A stretch of DNA of 64,000 nucleotides, taken from Ascidia mentula (taxonomy: Eukaryota > Chordata > Ascidiacea > Phlebobranchia > Ascidiidae). The translations under genes and the position numbers were made by a program. Numbering within the stretch: the stretch's first letter is position 1; the number at the start of each line of letters is the position of its first letter. Below are positions 24,301 through 36,300 of this stretch, piece after piece. The notes below the pieces were generated by a model that saw nothing but the letters and a program-made list of their open reading frames with translations, was not told the DNA's origin and did not search any database. The stretch covers positions 1,878,001 through 1,942,000 of the forward strand of contig OX387201.1 in the NCBI GenBank assembly GCA_947561715.1, written 5' to 3'.

Positions 24301-27300
24301 TAAAAAAAATTTTACCAGAAATTTTCCCATCATGAATTGCAGCTGCACAGATGTAAGAATAATCTGTATAAACTTCAGTTCCCCACAAATGTGATGAGGT
24401 TTGTTGACAACCAGATGGACAAGTGTATGATGCAGAGCTTTCTCCATCAAATTCCAACTGTTTACCTTGTTTAGTGCAAGGATCTGAAAATGGAAATGTA
24501 AGTTTTTTGTCAAATAGGTCAGGTAAAACAAATCAACAAAGAAAACATTAGGATTTCATTGTCCAACTTACTGCTAAAAGCAAATGATCTTGACCAACTT
24601 CCATAAGATTTACTGGTGATTCCATTTTGAAGGCTTCCAGTATAAGATGTTAATCCACTAGTTAGATATACAGTGACCAATCCACCAGTGTCTGAAAGTG
24701 ATGAAAGTATTATGATTTTTTAAATATTTGCTTGTCATTGATTAACAGCAAAATAAATTTCATTTGTACAGAAATCATACACAGTATTGTAGCAAATTAA
24801 GTGAAACTAATCACAAAAAAACTTTACCAGAAATTTTCCCATCATGAATTGCAGCTGCACAGATGTAAGAATCATCTGTATAAACTTCAGTTCCCCACAA
24901 ACGATTTGATGTTTGTTGGCAACCTGCTGGGCAAGGGAACTGCACTAACGTGCCATCTCCAAAATCCAGTTGGTTGGGTTGTTTGATGCATAAATCTGTA
25001 AAATAATTGCTAAAAGTTTCAATGCAATTCATAATAAAAATATAGCTGTAAGTTATTTGTCAAATAGGTCAGGTAAAACAAATCAACAAAGAAAACATTA
25101 GGATTTCATTGTCCAACTTACTGCTAAAAGCAAATGATCTTGACCGACTACCATAAGATTTACTGGTGATTCCATTTTGAGTGCTTCCAGTATAAGATTT
25201 TAATCCACCAGTTACATAAACAGTGACCAATCCGCCAGTGTCTGAAAGTGATGAAAGTATTATGATTTTTTAAATATTTGCTTGTCATTGATGAACAGCA
25301 AAATAAATTTCATTTGTACAGCAATCACACACAGCATTGGATTGTAGCAAATTAAGTGAAACTAATCATAAAAAAAATTTTACCAGAAATTTTCCCATCA
25401 TGAATTGCAGCTGCACAGATGTAAGAATAATCTGTATAAACTTCAGTTCCCCACAAACGATTTGATGTTTGTTGGCAACCTGCTGGGCAAGTGTATGATG
25501 CAGAGCTTTCTCCATCAAATTCCAACTGTTTACCTTGTTTAGTGCAAGGATCTGAAAATGGAAATGTAAGTTTTTTGTCAAATAGGTCAGGTAAAACAAA
25601 TCAACAAAGAAAACATTAGGATTTCATTGTCCAACTTACTGCTAAAAGCAAATGATCTTGACCAATTTCCATAAGATTTACTGGTGATTCCATTTTGAAG
25701 GCTTCCGGTATAAGATGTTAATCCACTAGTTAGATATACAGTGACCAATCCACCAGTGTCTGAAAGTGATGAAAGTATTATGATTTTTTAAATATTTGCT
25801 TGTCATTGATTAACAGCAAAATAAATTTCATTTGTACAGAAATCATACACAGTATTGTAGCAAATTAAGTGAAACTAATCACAAAAAAACTTTACCAGAA
25901 ATTTTCCCATCATGAATTGCAGCTGCACAGATGTAAGAATCATCTGTATAAACTTCAGTTCCCCACAAACGATTTGATGTTTGTTGGCAACCTGCTGGGC
26001 AAGGGAACTGCACTAACGTGCCATCTCCAAAATCCAGTTGGTTGGGTTGTTTGATGCATAAATCTGTAAAATAATTGCTAAAAGTTTCAATGCAATTCAT
26101 AATAAAAATATAACTGTAAGTTATTTGTCAAATAGGTCAGGTAAAACAAATCAACAAAGAAAACATTAGGATTTCATTGTCCAACTTACTGCTAAAAGCA
26201 AATGATCTTGACCGACTACCATAAGATTTACTGGTGATTCCATTTTGAGTGCTTCCAGTATAAGATTTTAATCCACCAGTTACATAAACAGTGACCAATC
26301 CGCCAGTGTCTGAAAGTGATGAAAGTATTATGATTTTTTAAATATTTGCTTGTCATTGATGAACAGCAAAATAAATTTCATTTGTACAGAAATCACACAC
26401 AGCATTGGATTGTAGCAAATTAAGTGAAACTAATCATAAAAAAAATTTTACCAGAAATTTTCCCATCATGAATTGCAGCTGCACAGATGTAAGAATAATC
26501 TGTATAAACTTCAGTTCCCCACAAATGTGATGAGGTTTGTTGACAACCAGATGGACAAGTGTATGATGCAGAGCTTTCTCCATCAAATTCCAACTGTTTA
26601 CCTTGTTTAGTGCAAGGATCTGAAAATGGAAATGTAAGTTTTTTGTCAAATAGGTCAGGTAAAACAAATCAACAAAGAAAACATTAGGATTTCATTGTCC
26701 AACTTACTGCTAAAAGCAAATGATCTTGACCAACTTCCATAAGATTTACTGGTGATTCCATTTTGAAGGCTTCCGGTATAAGATGTTAATCCACTAGTTA
26801 GATATACAGTGACCAATCCACCAGTGTCTGAAAGTGATGAAAGTATTATGATTTTTTAAATATTTGCTTGTCATTGATTAACAGCAAAATAAATTTCATT
26901 TGTACAGAATTCATACACAGTATTGTAGCAAATTAAGTGAAACTAATCACAAAAAAACTTTACCAGAAATTTTCCCATCATGAATTGCAGCTGCACAGAT
27001 GTAAGAATCATCTGTATAAACTTCAGTTCCCCACAAACGATTTGATGTTTGTTGGCAACCTGCTGGGCAAGGGAACTGCACTAACGTGCCATCTCCAAAA
27101 TCCAGTTGGTTGGGTTGTTTGATGCATAAATCTGTAAAATAATTGCTAAAAGTTTCAATGCAATTCACAATAAAAATATAACTGTAAGTTATTTGTCAAA
27201 TAGGTCAGGTAAAACAAATCAACAAAGAAAACATTAGGATTTCATTGTCCAACTTACTGCTAAAAGCAAATGATCTTGACCGACTTCCATAAGATTTACT

Positions 27301-30300
27301 GGTGATTCCATTTTGAGTGCTTCCAGTATAAGATGTTAATCCACCAGTTACATAAACAGTGACCAATCCGCCAGTGTCTGAAAGTGATGAAAGTATTATG
27401 ATTTTTTAAATATTTGCTTGTCATTGATGAACAGCAAAATATATTTCATTTGTACAGAAATCACACACAGCATTGGATTGTAGCAAATTAAGTGAAACTA
27501 ATCATAAAAAAAATTTTACCAGAAATTTTCCCATCATGAATTGCAGCTGCACAGATGTAAGAATAATCTGTATAAACTTCAGTTCCCCACAAATGTGATG
27601 AGGTTTGTTGACAACCAGATGGACAAGTGTATGATGCAGAGCTTTCTCCATCAAATTCCAACTGTTTACCTTGTTTAGTGCAAAGATCTGAAAATGGAAA
27701 TGTAAGTTTTTTGTCAAATAGGTCAGGTAAAACAAATCAACAAAGAAAACATTAGGATTTCATTGTCCAACTTACTGCTAAAAGCAAATGATCTTGACCA
27801 ACTTCCATAAGATTTACTGGTGATTCCATTTTGAAGGCTTCCGGTATAAGATGTTAATCCACTAGTTAGATATACAGTGACCAATCCACCAGTGTCTGAA
27901 AGTGATGAAAGTATTATGATTTTTTAAATATTTGCTTGTCATTGATTAACAGCAAAATAAATTTCATTTGTACAGAAATCATACACAGTATTGTAGCAAA
28001 TTAAGTGAAACTAATCACAAAAAAACTTTACCAGAAATTTTCCCATCATGAATTGCAGCTGCACAGATGTAAGAATCATCTGTATAAACTTCAGTTCCCC
28101 ACAAACGATTTGATGTTTGTTGGCAACCTGCTGGGCAAGGGAACTGCACTAACGTGCCATCTCCAAAATCCAGTTGGTTGGGTTGTTTGATGCATAAATC
28201 TGTAAAATAATTGCTAAAAGTTTCAATGCAATTCATAATAAAAATATAGCTGTAAGTTATTTGTCAAATAGGTCAGGTAAAACAAATCAACAAAGAAAAC
28301 ATAAGGATTTCATTGTCCAACTTACTGCTAAAAGCAAATGATTTTGACCGACTTCCATAAGATTTACTGGTGATTCCATTTTGAGTGCTTCCAGTATAAG
28401 ATGTTAATCCACCAGTTACATAAACAGTGACCAATCCGCCAGTGTCTGAAAGTGATGAAAGTATTATGATTTTTTAAATATTTGCTTGTCATTGATGAAC
28501 AGCAAAATAAATTTCATTTGTACAGAAATGACACACAGCATTGGATTGTAGCAAATTAAGTGAAACTAATCAAAAAAAAAATTTTACCAGAAATTTTCCC
28601 ATCATGAATTGCAGCTGCACAGATGTAAGAATAATCTGTATAAACTTCAGTTCCCCACAAACGATTTGATGTTTGTTGGCAACCTGCTGGGCAAGTGTAT
28701 GATGCAGAGCTTTCTCCATCAAATTCCAACTGTTTAACTTGTTTAGTGCAAAGATCTGAAAATGGAAATGTAAGTTTTTTGTCAAATAGGTCAGGTAAAA
28801 CAAATCAACAAAGAAAACATTAGGATTTCATTGTCCAACTTACTGCTAAAAGCAAATGATCTTGACCAACTTCCATAAGATTTACTGGTGATTCCATTTT
28901 GAGTGCTTCCAGTATAAGATGTTAATCCACCAGTTACATAAACAGTGACCAATCCGCCAGTGTCTGAAAGTGATGAAAGTATTATGATTTTTTAAATATT
29001 TGCTTGTCATTGATTAACAGCAAAATAAATTTCATTTGTGCAGAATTCATACACAGTATTGTAGCAAATTAAGTGAAACTAATCACAAAAAAATTTTACC
29101 AGAAATTTTCCCATCATGAATTGCAGCTGCACAGATGTAAGAAAAATCTGTATAAACTTCAGTTCCCCACAAATGTGATGAGGTTTGTTGACAACCAGAT
29201 GGACAAGTGTATGATGCAGAGCTTTCTCCATCAAATTCCAACTGTTTAACTTGTTTAGTGCAAAGATCTGAAAATGGAAATGTAAGTTTTTTGTCAAATA
29301 GGTCAGGTAAAACAAATCAACAAAGAAAACATTAGGATTTCATTGTCCAACTTACTGCTAAAAGCAAATGATCTTGACCAACTTCCATAAGATTTACTGG
29401 TGATTCCATTTTGAAGGCTTCCGGTATAAGATGTTAATCCACTAGTTAGATATACAGTGACCAATCCACCAGTGTCTGAAAGTGATGAAAGTATTATGAT
29501 TTTTTAAATATTTGCTTGTCATTGATTAACAGCAAAATAAATTTCATTTGTACAGAAATCATACACAGTATTGTAGCAAATTAAGTGAAACTAATCACAA
29601 AAAAACTTTACCAGAAATTTTCCCATCATGAATTGCAGCTGCACAGATGTAAGAATCATCTGTATAAACTTCAGTTCCCCACAAACGATTTGATGTTTGT
29701 TGGCAACCTGCTGGGCAAGGGAACTGCACTAACGTGCCATCTCCAAAATCCAGTTGGTTGGGTTGTTTGATGCATAAATCTGTAAAATAATTGCTAAAAG
29801 TTTCAATGCAATTCATAATAAAAATATAACTGTAAGTTATTTGTCAAATAGGTCAGGTAAAACAAAGCAACAAAGAAAACATTAGGATTTCATTGTCCAA
29901 CTTACTGCTAAAAGCAAATGATTTTGACCGACTTCCATAAGATTTACTGGTGATTCCATTTTGAGTGCTTCCAGTATAAGATGTTAATCCACCAGTTACA
30001 TAAACAGTGACCAATCCGCCAGTGTCTGAAAGTGATGAAAGTATTATGATTTTTTAAATATTTGCTTGTCATTGATGAACAGCAAAATAAATTTCATTTG
30101 TACAGAAATCACACACAGCATTGGATTGTAGCAAATTAAGTGAAACTACTCATAAAAAAAATTTTACCAGAAATTTTCCCATCATGAATTGCAGCTGCAC
30201 AGATGTAAGAATAATCTGTATAAACTTCAGTTCCCCACAAATGTGATGAGGTTTGTTGACAACCAGATGGACAAGTGTATGATGCAGAGCTTTCTCCATC

Positions 30301-33300
30301 AAATTCCAACTGTTTACCTTGTTTAGTGCAAGGATCTGAAAATGGAAATGTAAGTTTTTTGTCAAATAGGTCAGGTAAAACAAATCAACAAAGAAAACAT
30401 TAGGATTTCATTGTCCAACTTACTGCTAAAAGCAAATGATCTTGACCAACTTCCATAAGATTTACTGGTGATTCCATTTTGAAGGCTTCCGGTATAAGAT
30501 GTTAATCCACTAGTTAGATATACAGTGACCAATCCACCAGTGTCTGAAAGTGATGAAAGTATTATGATTTTTTAAATATTTGCTTGTCATTGATTAACAG
30601 CAAAATAAATTTCATTTGTACAGAATTCATACACAGTATTGTAGCAAATTAAGTGAAACTAATCACAAAAAAACTTTACCAGAAATTTTCCCATCATGAA
30701 TTGCAGCTGCACAGATGTAAGAATCATCTGTATAAACTTCAGTTCCCCACAAACGATTTGATGTTTGTTGGCAACCTGCTGGGCAAGGGAACTGCACTAA
30801 CGTGCCATCTCCAAAATCCAGTTGGTTGGGTTGTTTGATGCATAAATCTGTAAAATAATTGCTAAAAGTTTCAATGCAATTCATAATAAAAATATAACTG
30901 TAAGTTATTTGTCAAATAGGTCAGGTAAAACAAATCAACAAAGAAAACATTAGGATTTCATTGTCCAACTTACTGCTAAAAGCAAATGATCTTGACCGAC
31001 TTCCATAAGATTTACTGGTGATTCCATTTTGAGTGCTTCCAGTATAAGATGTTAATCCACCAGTTACATAAACAGTGACCAATCCGCCAGTGTCTGAAAG
31101 TGATGAAAGTATTATGATTTTTTAAATATTTGCTTGTCATTGATGAACAGCAAAATAAATTTCATTTGTACAGAAATCACACACAGCATTGGATTGTAGC
31201 AAATTAAGTGAAACTACTCATAAAAAAAATTTTACCAGAAATTTTCCCATCATGAATTGCAGCTGCACAGATGTAAGAATAATCTGTATAAACTTCAGTT
31301 CCCCACAAATGTGATGAGGTTTGTTGACAACCAGATGGACAAGTGTATGATGCAGAGCTTTCTCCATCAAATTCCAACTGTTTACCTTGTTTAGTGCAAG
31401 GATCTGAAAATGGAAATGTAAGTTTTTTGTCAAATAGGTCAGGTAAAACAAATCAACAAAGAAAACATTAGGATTTCATTGTCCAACTTACTGCTAAAAG
31501 CAAATGATCTTGACCAACTTCCATAAGATTTACTGGTGATTCCATTTTGAAGGCTTCCGGTATAAGATGTTAATCCACTAGTTAGATATACAGTGACCAA
31601 TCCACCAGTGTCTGAAAGTGATGAAAGTATTATGATTTTTTAAATATTTGCTTGTCATTGATTAACAGCAAAATAAATTTCATTTGTACAGAATTCATAC
31701 ACAGTATTGTAGCAAATTAAGTGAAACTAATCACAAAAAAACTTTACCAGAAATTTTCCCATCATGAATTGCAGCTGCACAGATGTAAGAATCATCTGTA
31801 TAAACTTCAGTTCCCCACAAACGATTTGATGTTTGTTGGCAACCTGCTGGGCAAGGGAACTGCACTAACGTGCCATCTCCAAAATCCAGTTGGTTGGGTT
31901 GTTTGATGCATAAATCTGTAAAATAATTGCTAAAAGTTTCAATGCAATTCATAATAAAAATATAACTGTAAGTTATTTGTCAAATAGGTCAGGTAAAACA
32001 AATCAACAAAGAAAACATTAGGATTTCATTGTCCAACTTACTGCTAAAAGCAAATGATCTTGACCGACTTCCATAAGATTTACTGGTGATTCCATTTTGA
32101 GTGCTTCCAGTATAAGATGTTAATCCACCAGTTACATAAACAGTGACCAATCCGCCAGTGTCTGAAAGTGATGAAAGTATTATGATTTTTTAAATATTTG
32201 CTTGTCATTGATGAACAGCAAAATATATTTCATTTGTACAGAAATCACACACAGCATTGGATTGTAGCAAATTAAGTGAAACTAATCATAAAAAAAATTT
32301 TACCAGAAATTTTCCCATCATGAATTGCAGCTGCACAGATGTAAGAATAATCTGTATAAACTTCAGTTCCCCACAAATGTGATGAGGTTTGTTGACAACC
32401 AGATGGACAAGTGTATGATGCAGAGCTTTCTCCATCAAATTCCAACTGTTTACCTTGTTTAGTGCAAGGATCTGAAAATGGAAATGTAAGTTTTTTGTCA
32501 AATAGGTCAGGTAAAACAAATCAACAAAGAAAACATTAGGATTTCATTGTCCAACTTACTGCTAAAAGCAAATGATCTTGACCAACTTCCATAAGATTTA
32601 CTGGTGATTCCATTTTGAAGGCTTCCAGTATAAGATGTTAATCCACTAGTTAGATATACAGTGACCAATCCACCAGTGTCTAAAAGTGATGAAAGTATTA
32701 TGATTTTTTAAATATTTGCTTGTCATTGATTAACAGCAAAATAAATTTCATTTGTACAGAAATCATACACAGTATTGTAGCAAATTAAGTGAAACTAATC
32801 ACAAAAAAACTTTACCAGAAATTTTTCCATCATGAATTGCAGCTGCACAGATGTAAGAATCATCTGTATAAACTTCAGTTCCCCACAAACGATTTGATGT
32901 TTTTTGGCAACCTGCTGGGCAAGGGAACTGCACTAACGTGCCATCTCCAAAATCCAGTTGGTTGGGTTGTTTGATGCATAAATCTGTAAAATAATTGCTA
33001 AAAGTTTCAATGCAATTCATAATAAAAATATAACTGTAAGTTATTTGTCAAATAGGTCAGGTAAAACAAATCAACAAAGAAAACATTAGGATTTCATTGT
33101 CCAACTTACTGCTAAAAGCAAATGATCTTGACCGACTTCCATAAGATTTACTGGTGATTCCATTTTGAGTGCTTCCAGTATAAGATGTTAATCCACCAGT
33201 TACATAAACAGTGACCAATCCGCCAGTGTCTGAAAGTGATGAAAGTATTATGATTTTTTAAATATTTGCTTGTCATTGATGAACAGCAAAATAAATTTCA

Positions 33301-36300
33301 TTTGTACAGAAATCACACACAGCATTGGATTGTAGCAAATTAAGTGAAACTAATCATAAAAAAAATTTTACCAGAAATTTTCCCATCATGAATTGCAGCT
33401 GCACAGATGTAAGAATAATCTGTATAAACTTCAGTTCCCCACAAATGTGATGAGGTTTGTTGACAACCAGATGGACAAGTGTATGATGCAGAGCTTTCTC
33501 CATCAAATTCCAACTGTTTACCTTGTTTAGTGCAAGGATCTGAAAATGGAAATGTAAGTTTTTTGTCAAATAGGTCAGGTAAAACAAATCAACAAAGAAA
33601 ACATTAGGATTTCATTGTCCAACTTACTGCTAAAAGCAAATGATCTTGACCAACTTCCATAAGATTTACTGGTGATTCCATTTTGAAGGCTTCCAGTATA
33701 AGATGTTAATCCACTAGTTAGATATACAGTGACCAATCCACCAGTGTCTGAAAGTGATGAAAGTATTATGATTTTTTAAATATTTGCTTGTCATTGATTA
33801 ACAGCAAAATAAATTTCATTTGTACAGAAATCATACACAGTATTGTAGCAAATTAAGTGAAACTAATCACAAAAAAACTTTACCAGAAATTTTCCCATCA
33901 TGAATTGCAGCTGCACAGATGTAAGAATCATCTGTATAAACTTCAGTTCCCCACAAACGATTTGATGTTTGTTGGCAACCTGCTGGGCAAGGGAACTGCA
34001 CTAACGTGCCATCTCCAAAATCCAGTTGGTTGGGTTGTTTGATGCATAAATCTGTAAAATAATTGCTAATAGTTTCTGGCCACACTGTTCTTTTTTTCTT
34101 TGAATTTTTGTAGGAAATTGATTTTGCTGCACGCTTAATATTAATGTCAAGCCACTACAGCACCACTACATATCACTGAAATCAGGTGATAAATTGAGAG
34201 GGATTTTATTTTCAGTAGATTAAATTTTTCAGCTATTACTTTTTTCATAGGTCAACAGGAAAAATATTTCAACCACCGTCGGAAAGCCCATAAAAATCCC
34301 TTTACAGCGATACCTAACTTGCGCGCGATTTCGTGGGGGCTCTATGTTTACCGACTGAATATTAAGTATGATCGTCATAACAAGAATCAGTCTTTTCCTC
34401 ATAACTTTGGCTACAGTTCGACGGGAAAGACAATTATACTAACATTGCAAAGCTTACACAAAAATCTTTCCAACGATAGGCTATAAATGTTTACCGGCCG
34501 AATATTGTTCATAACCACGGCCCCCCAAAAACAGTATTTTGATCATAACTTTTTTCTAGGCACAACAGGAAAAATATTCAGTTTTATGCAAGGCACCTTA
34601 GAGATATTTAACTTAGTCACTATAGGGCTAAACTCATATAAGGCAAACATGTTCGAGCCTTCAACGGGTTGATACCTTACAACCACACGCCGCGCAAGCG
34701 TCGCAATGCCACAGTTGAACCTTGGTAGATTTTTTAGCTAATTACCAAGCATGGCAACACCATACCTAAACCTATTATGTATGCACTAATCCGTACGTTA
34801 TTCACGTGCTTGGCCGCACAAGACATACTCGCAAAACAGCCGATTGTGTGATTAGAATGGCCGGAGATAAACGGTGGAAATTTTTTGATATTTAAATAGG
34901 TCAACAACTATTTAAGATTGCGAAAACTTACGAATCAATGCGACAATTTTATGTTACTGTGTACGTACTGTTTGCAATACATCAGTTTGATTTTCTTACA
35001 ATATCGTCAAGGGACCCACTGTGCAACCTATGCGGAACCCCAGTTTGGAAACCCCTGAAGTAGACGACTTACCACCAATACAAACGGTGTCATGTGATGA
35101 GAATAATCCGTTTGAAAGGCAAACAGCACCTCCTGAACCTTGTCTAGTGTATCCAGAGTTACATTGGAATGTCACAGGTTCGTTGACGTTCCATGAAGTC
35201 TTTCCCACAGGAAGAGAGAAACCGTTAGGTGGCGTTGTAGGGTTTGTACACATTACAGACGGAGGCAAAATGCCTGAAAAAAATATGGTGTAGTAGAACC
35301 AATTGCACATGGTATACCTGACTTAAACATACTTAAAAATACTTTTTCAGATTACCAAATCATTTCCCCAGCAAATCAAAATATTTCTTAAATGCGGTAG
35401 GACTATGCTGACTTTCAAAGCGGTCCTATCGAAATAGTCTCGAATCTTCGTGTTAGAAATAGGTTTTCTCCTCGTCGGCGAAGATGGAAAAAATAGAGAT
35501 GGAGAAAAACGCTCAGCGGGGCAATCAAAATGATCGCGAAGAAGTAGCAAGCTTCACAGATCAAGCGTAAAAAATCAGGGGTGATGGGGTTAGCAGAAGG
35601 AAAACGAAACAAGCGTAAACCCCAATGAATCATACAAGTAGTGCGTAAACATGACATGGATTTAAAAATAAAAATCAGTACCAACGTCATAACTCGAGTG
35701 AATCACGTTTCTTTACCTTCACTCACTTATATCAAACTCTAAACAAGTTCAAAATGTGTCCAGAGGAATAAGCATGAGAACAACAGCAAGACTTTGTACA
35801 TGTTTAGGCCACAGGGTGTATTCGAACAACATGGCCACCAATGCCCAACAAAAAATTTGCTTTGTTCGTGATGACGCGTTGGCTACAGCACACCACGTGT
35901 GTAAAACGCGCTGCAGCGTGACCTGAAAAATGTGCAGTGATACGCACTGCCACACTTGTAGTACTTGCTTTCATTCGGTCGCATTTTTGCCAAAAGTGTA
36001 ACGCATTGGTTCTCAGGACGTAAATGATTTGGTTTATTCGTCTAAATTGTATTCGGTATACAATATTCGGTTTCGGTCCGAAGCTAAGTTAAACTGCGGT
36101 ACAACACTAGTTATTGTTCAAGTTCATGTGTTCAAGTTCACGTGATGAAGTTAATGTGTTCAAGTTCATGTGGCCCCATGTAAACAAAAACGTAATTTCG
36201 ATTACGGACAAAATATTGTAGCTATGTCCCGATACACAATTTTTGATTTTTACCCAGTGTTGTGCAGTATATGCCTAATATAAACTGTCGTTCAGCGAAT

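Noticed and set aside
13057-33587. Repeated minus-strand frames of about 77 codons reading HFHFQILALNKVNSWNLM
   Set aside because: They are the type B LCCL exon read in the wrong frame together with intron sequence; the splice-consistent frame gives the LCCL motif.
21596-34042. Repeated plus-strand frames of 61 codons (MKLITKKLYQKF...)
   Set aside because: Antisense of the type A LCCL exons; no plus-strand splice or start context.
12257-34051. CRISPR array or plain satellite
   Set aside because: Units are about 1.07 kb, contain conserved exons with splice sites and a recognised domain, and lack short direct repeats with unique spacers.
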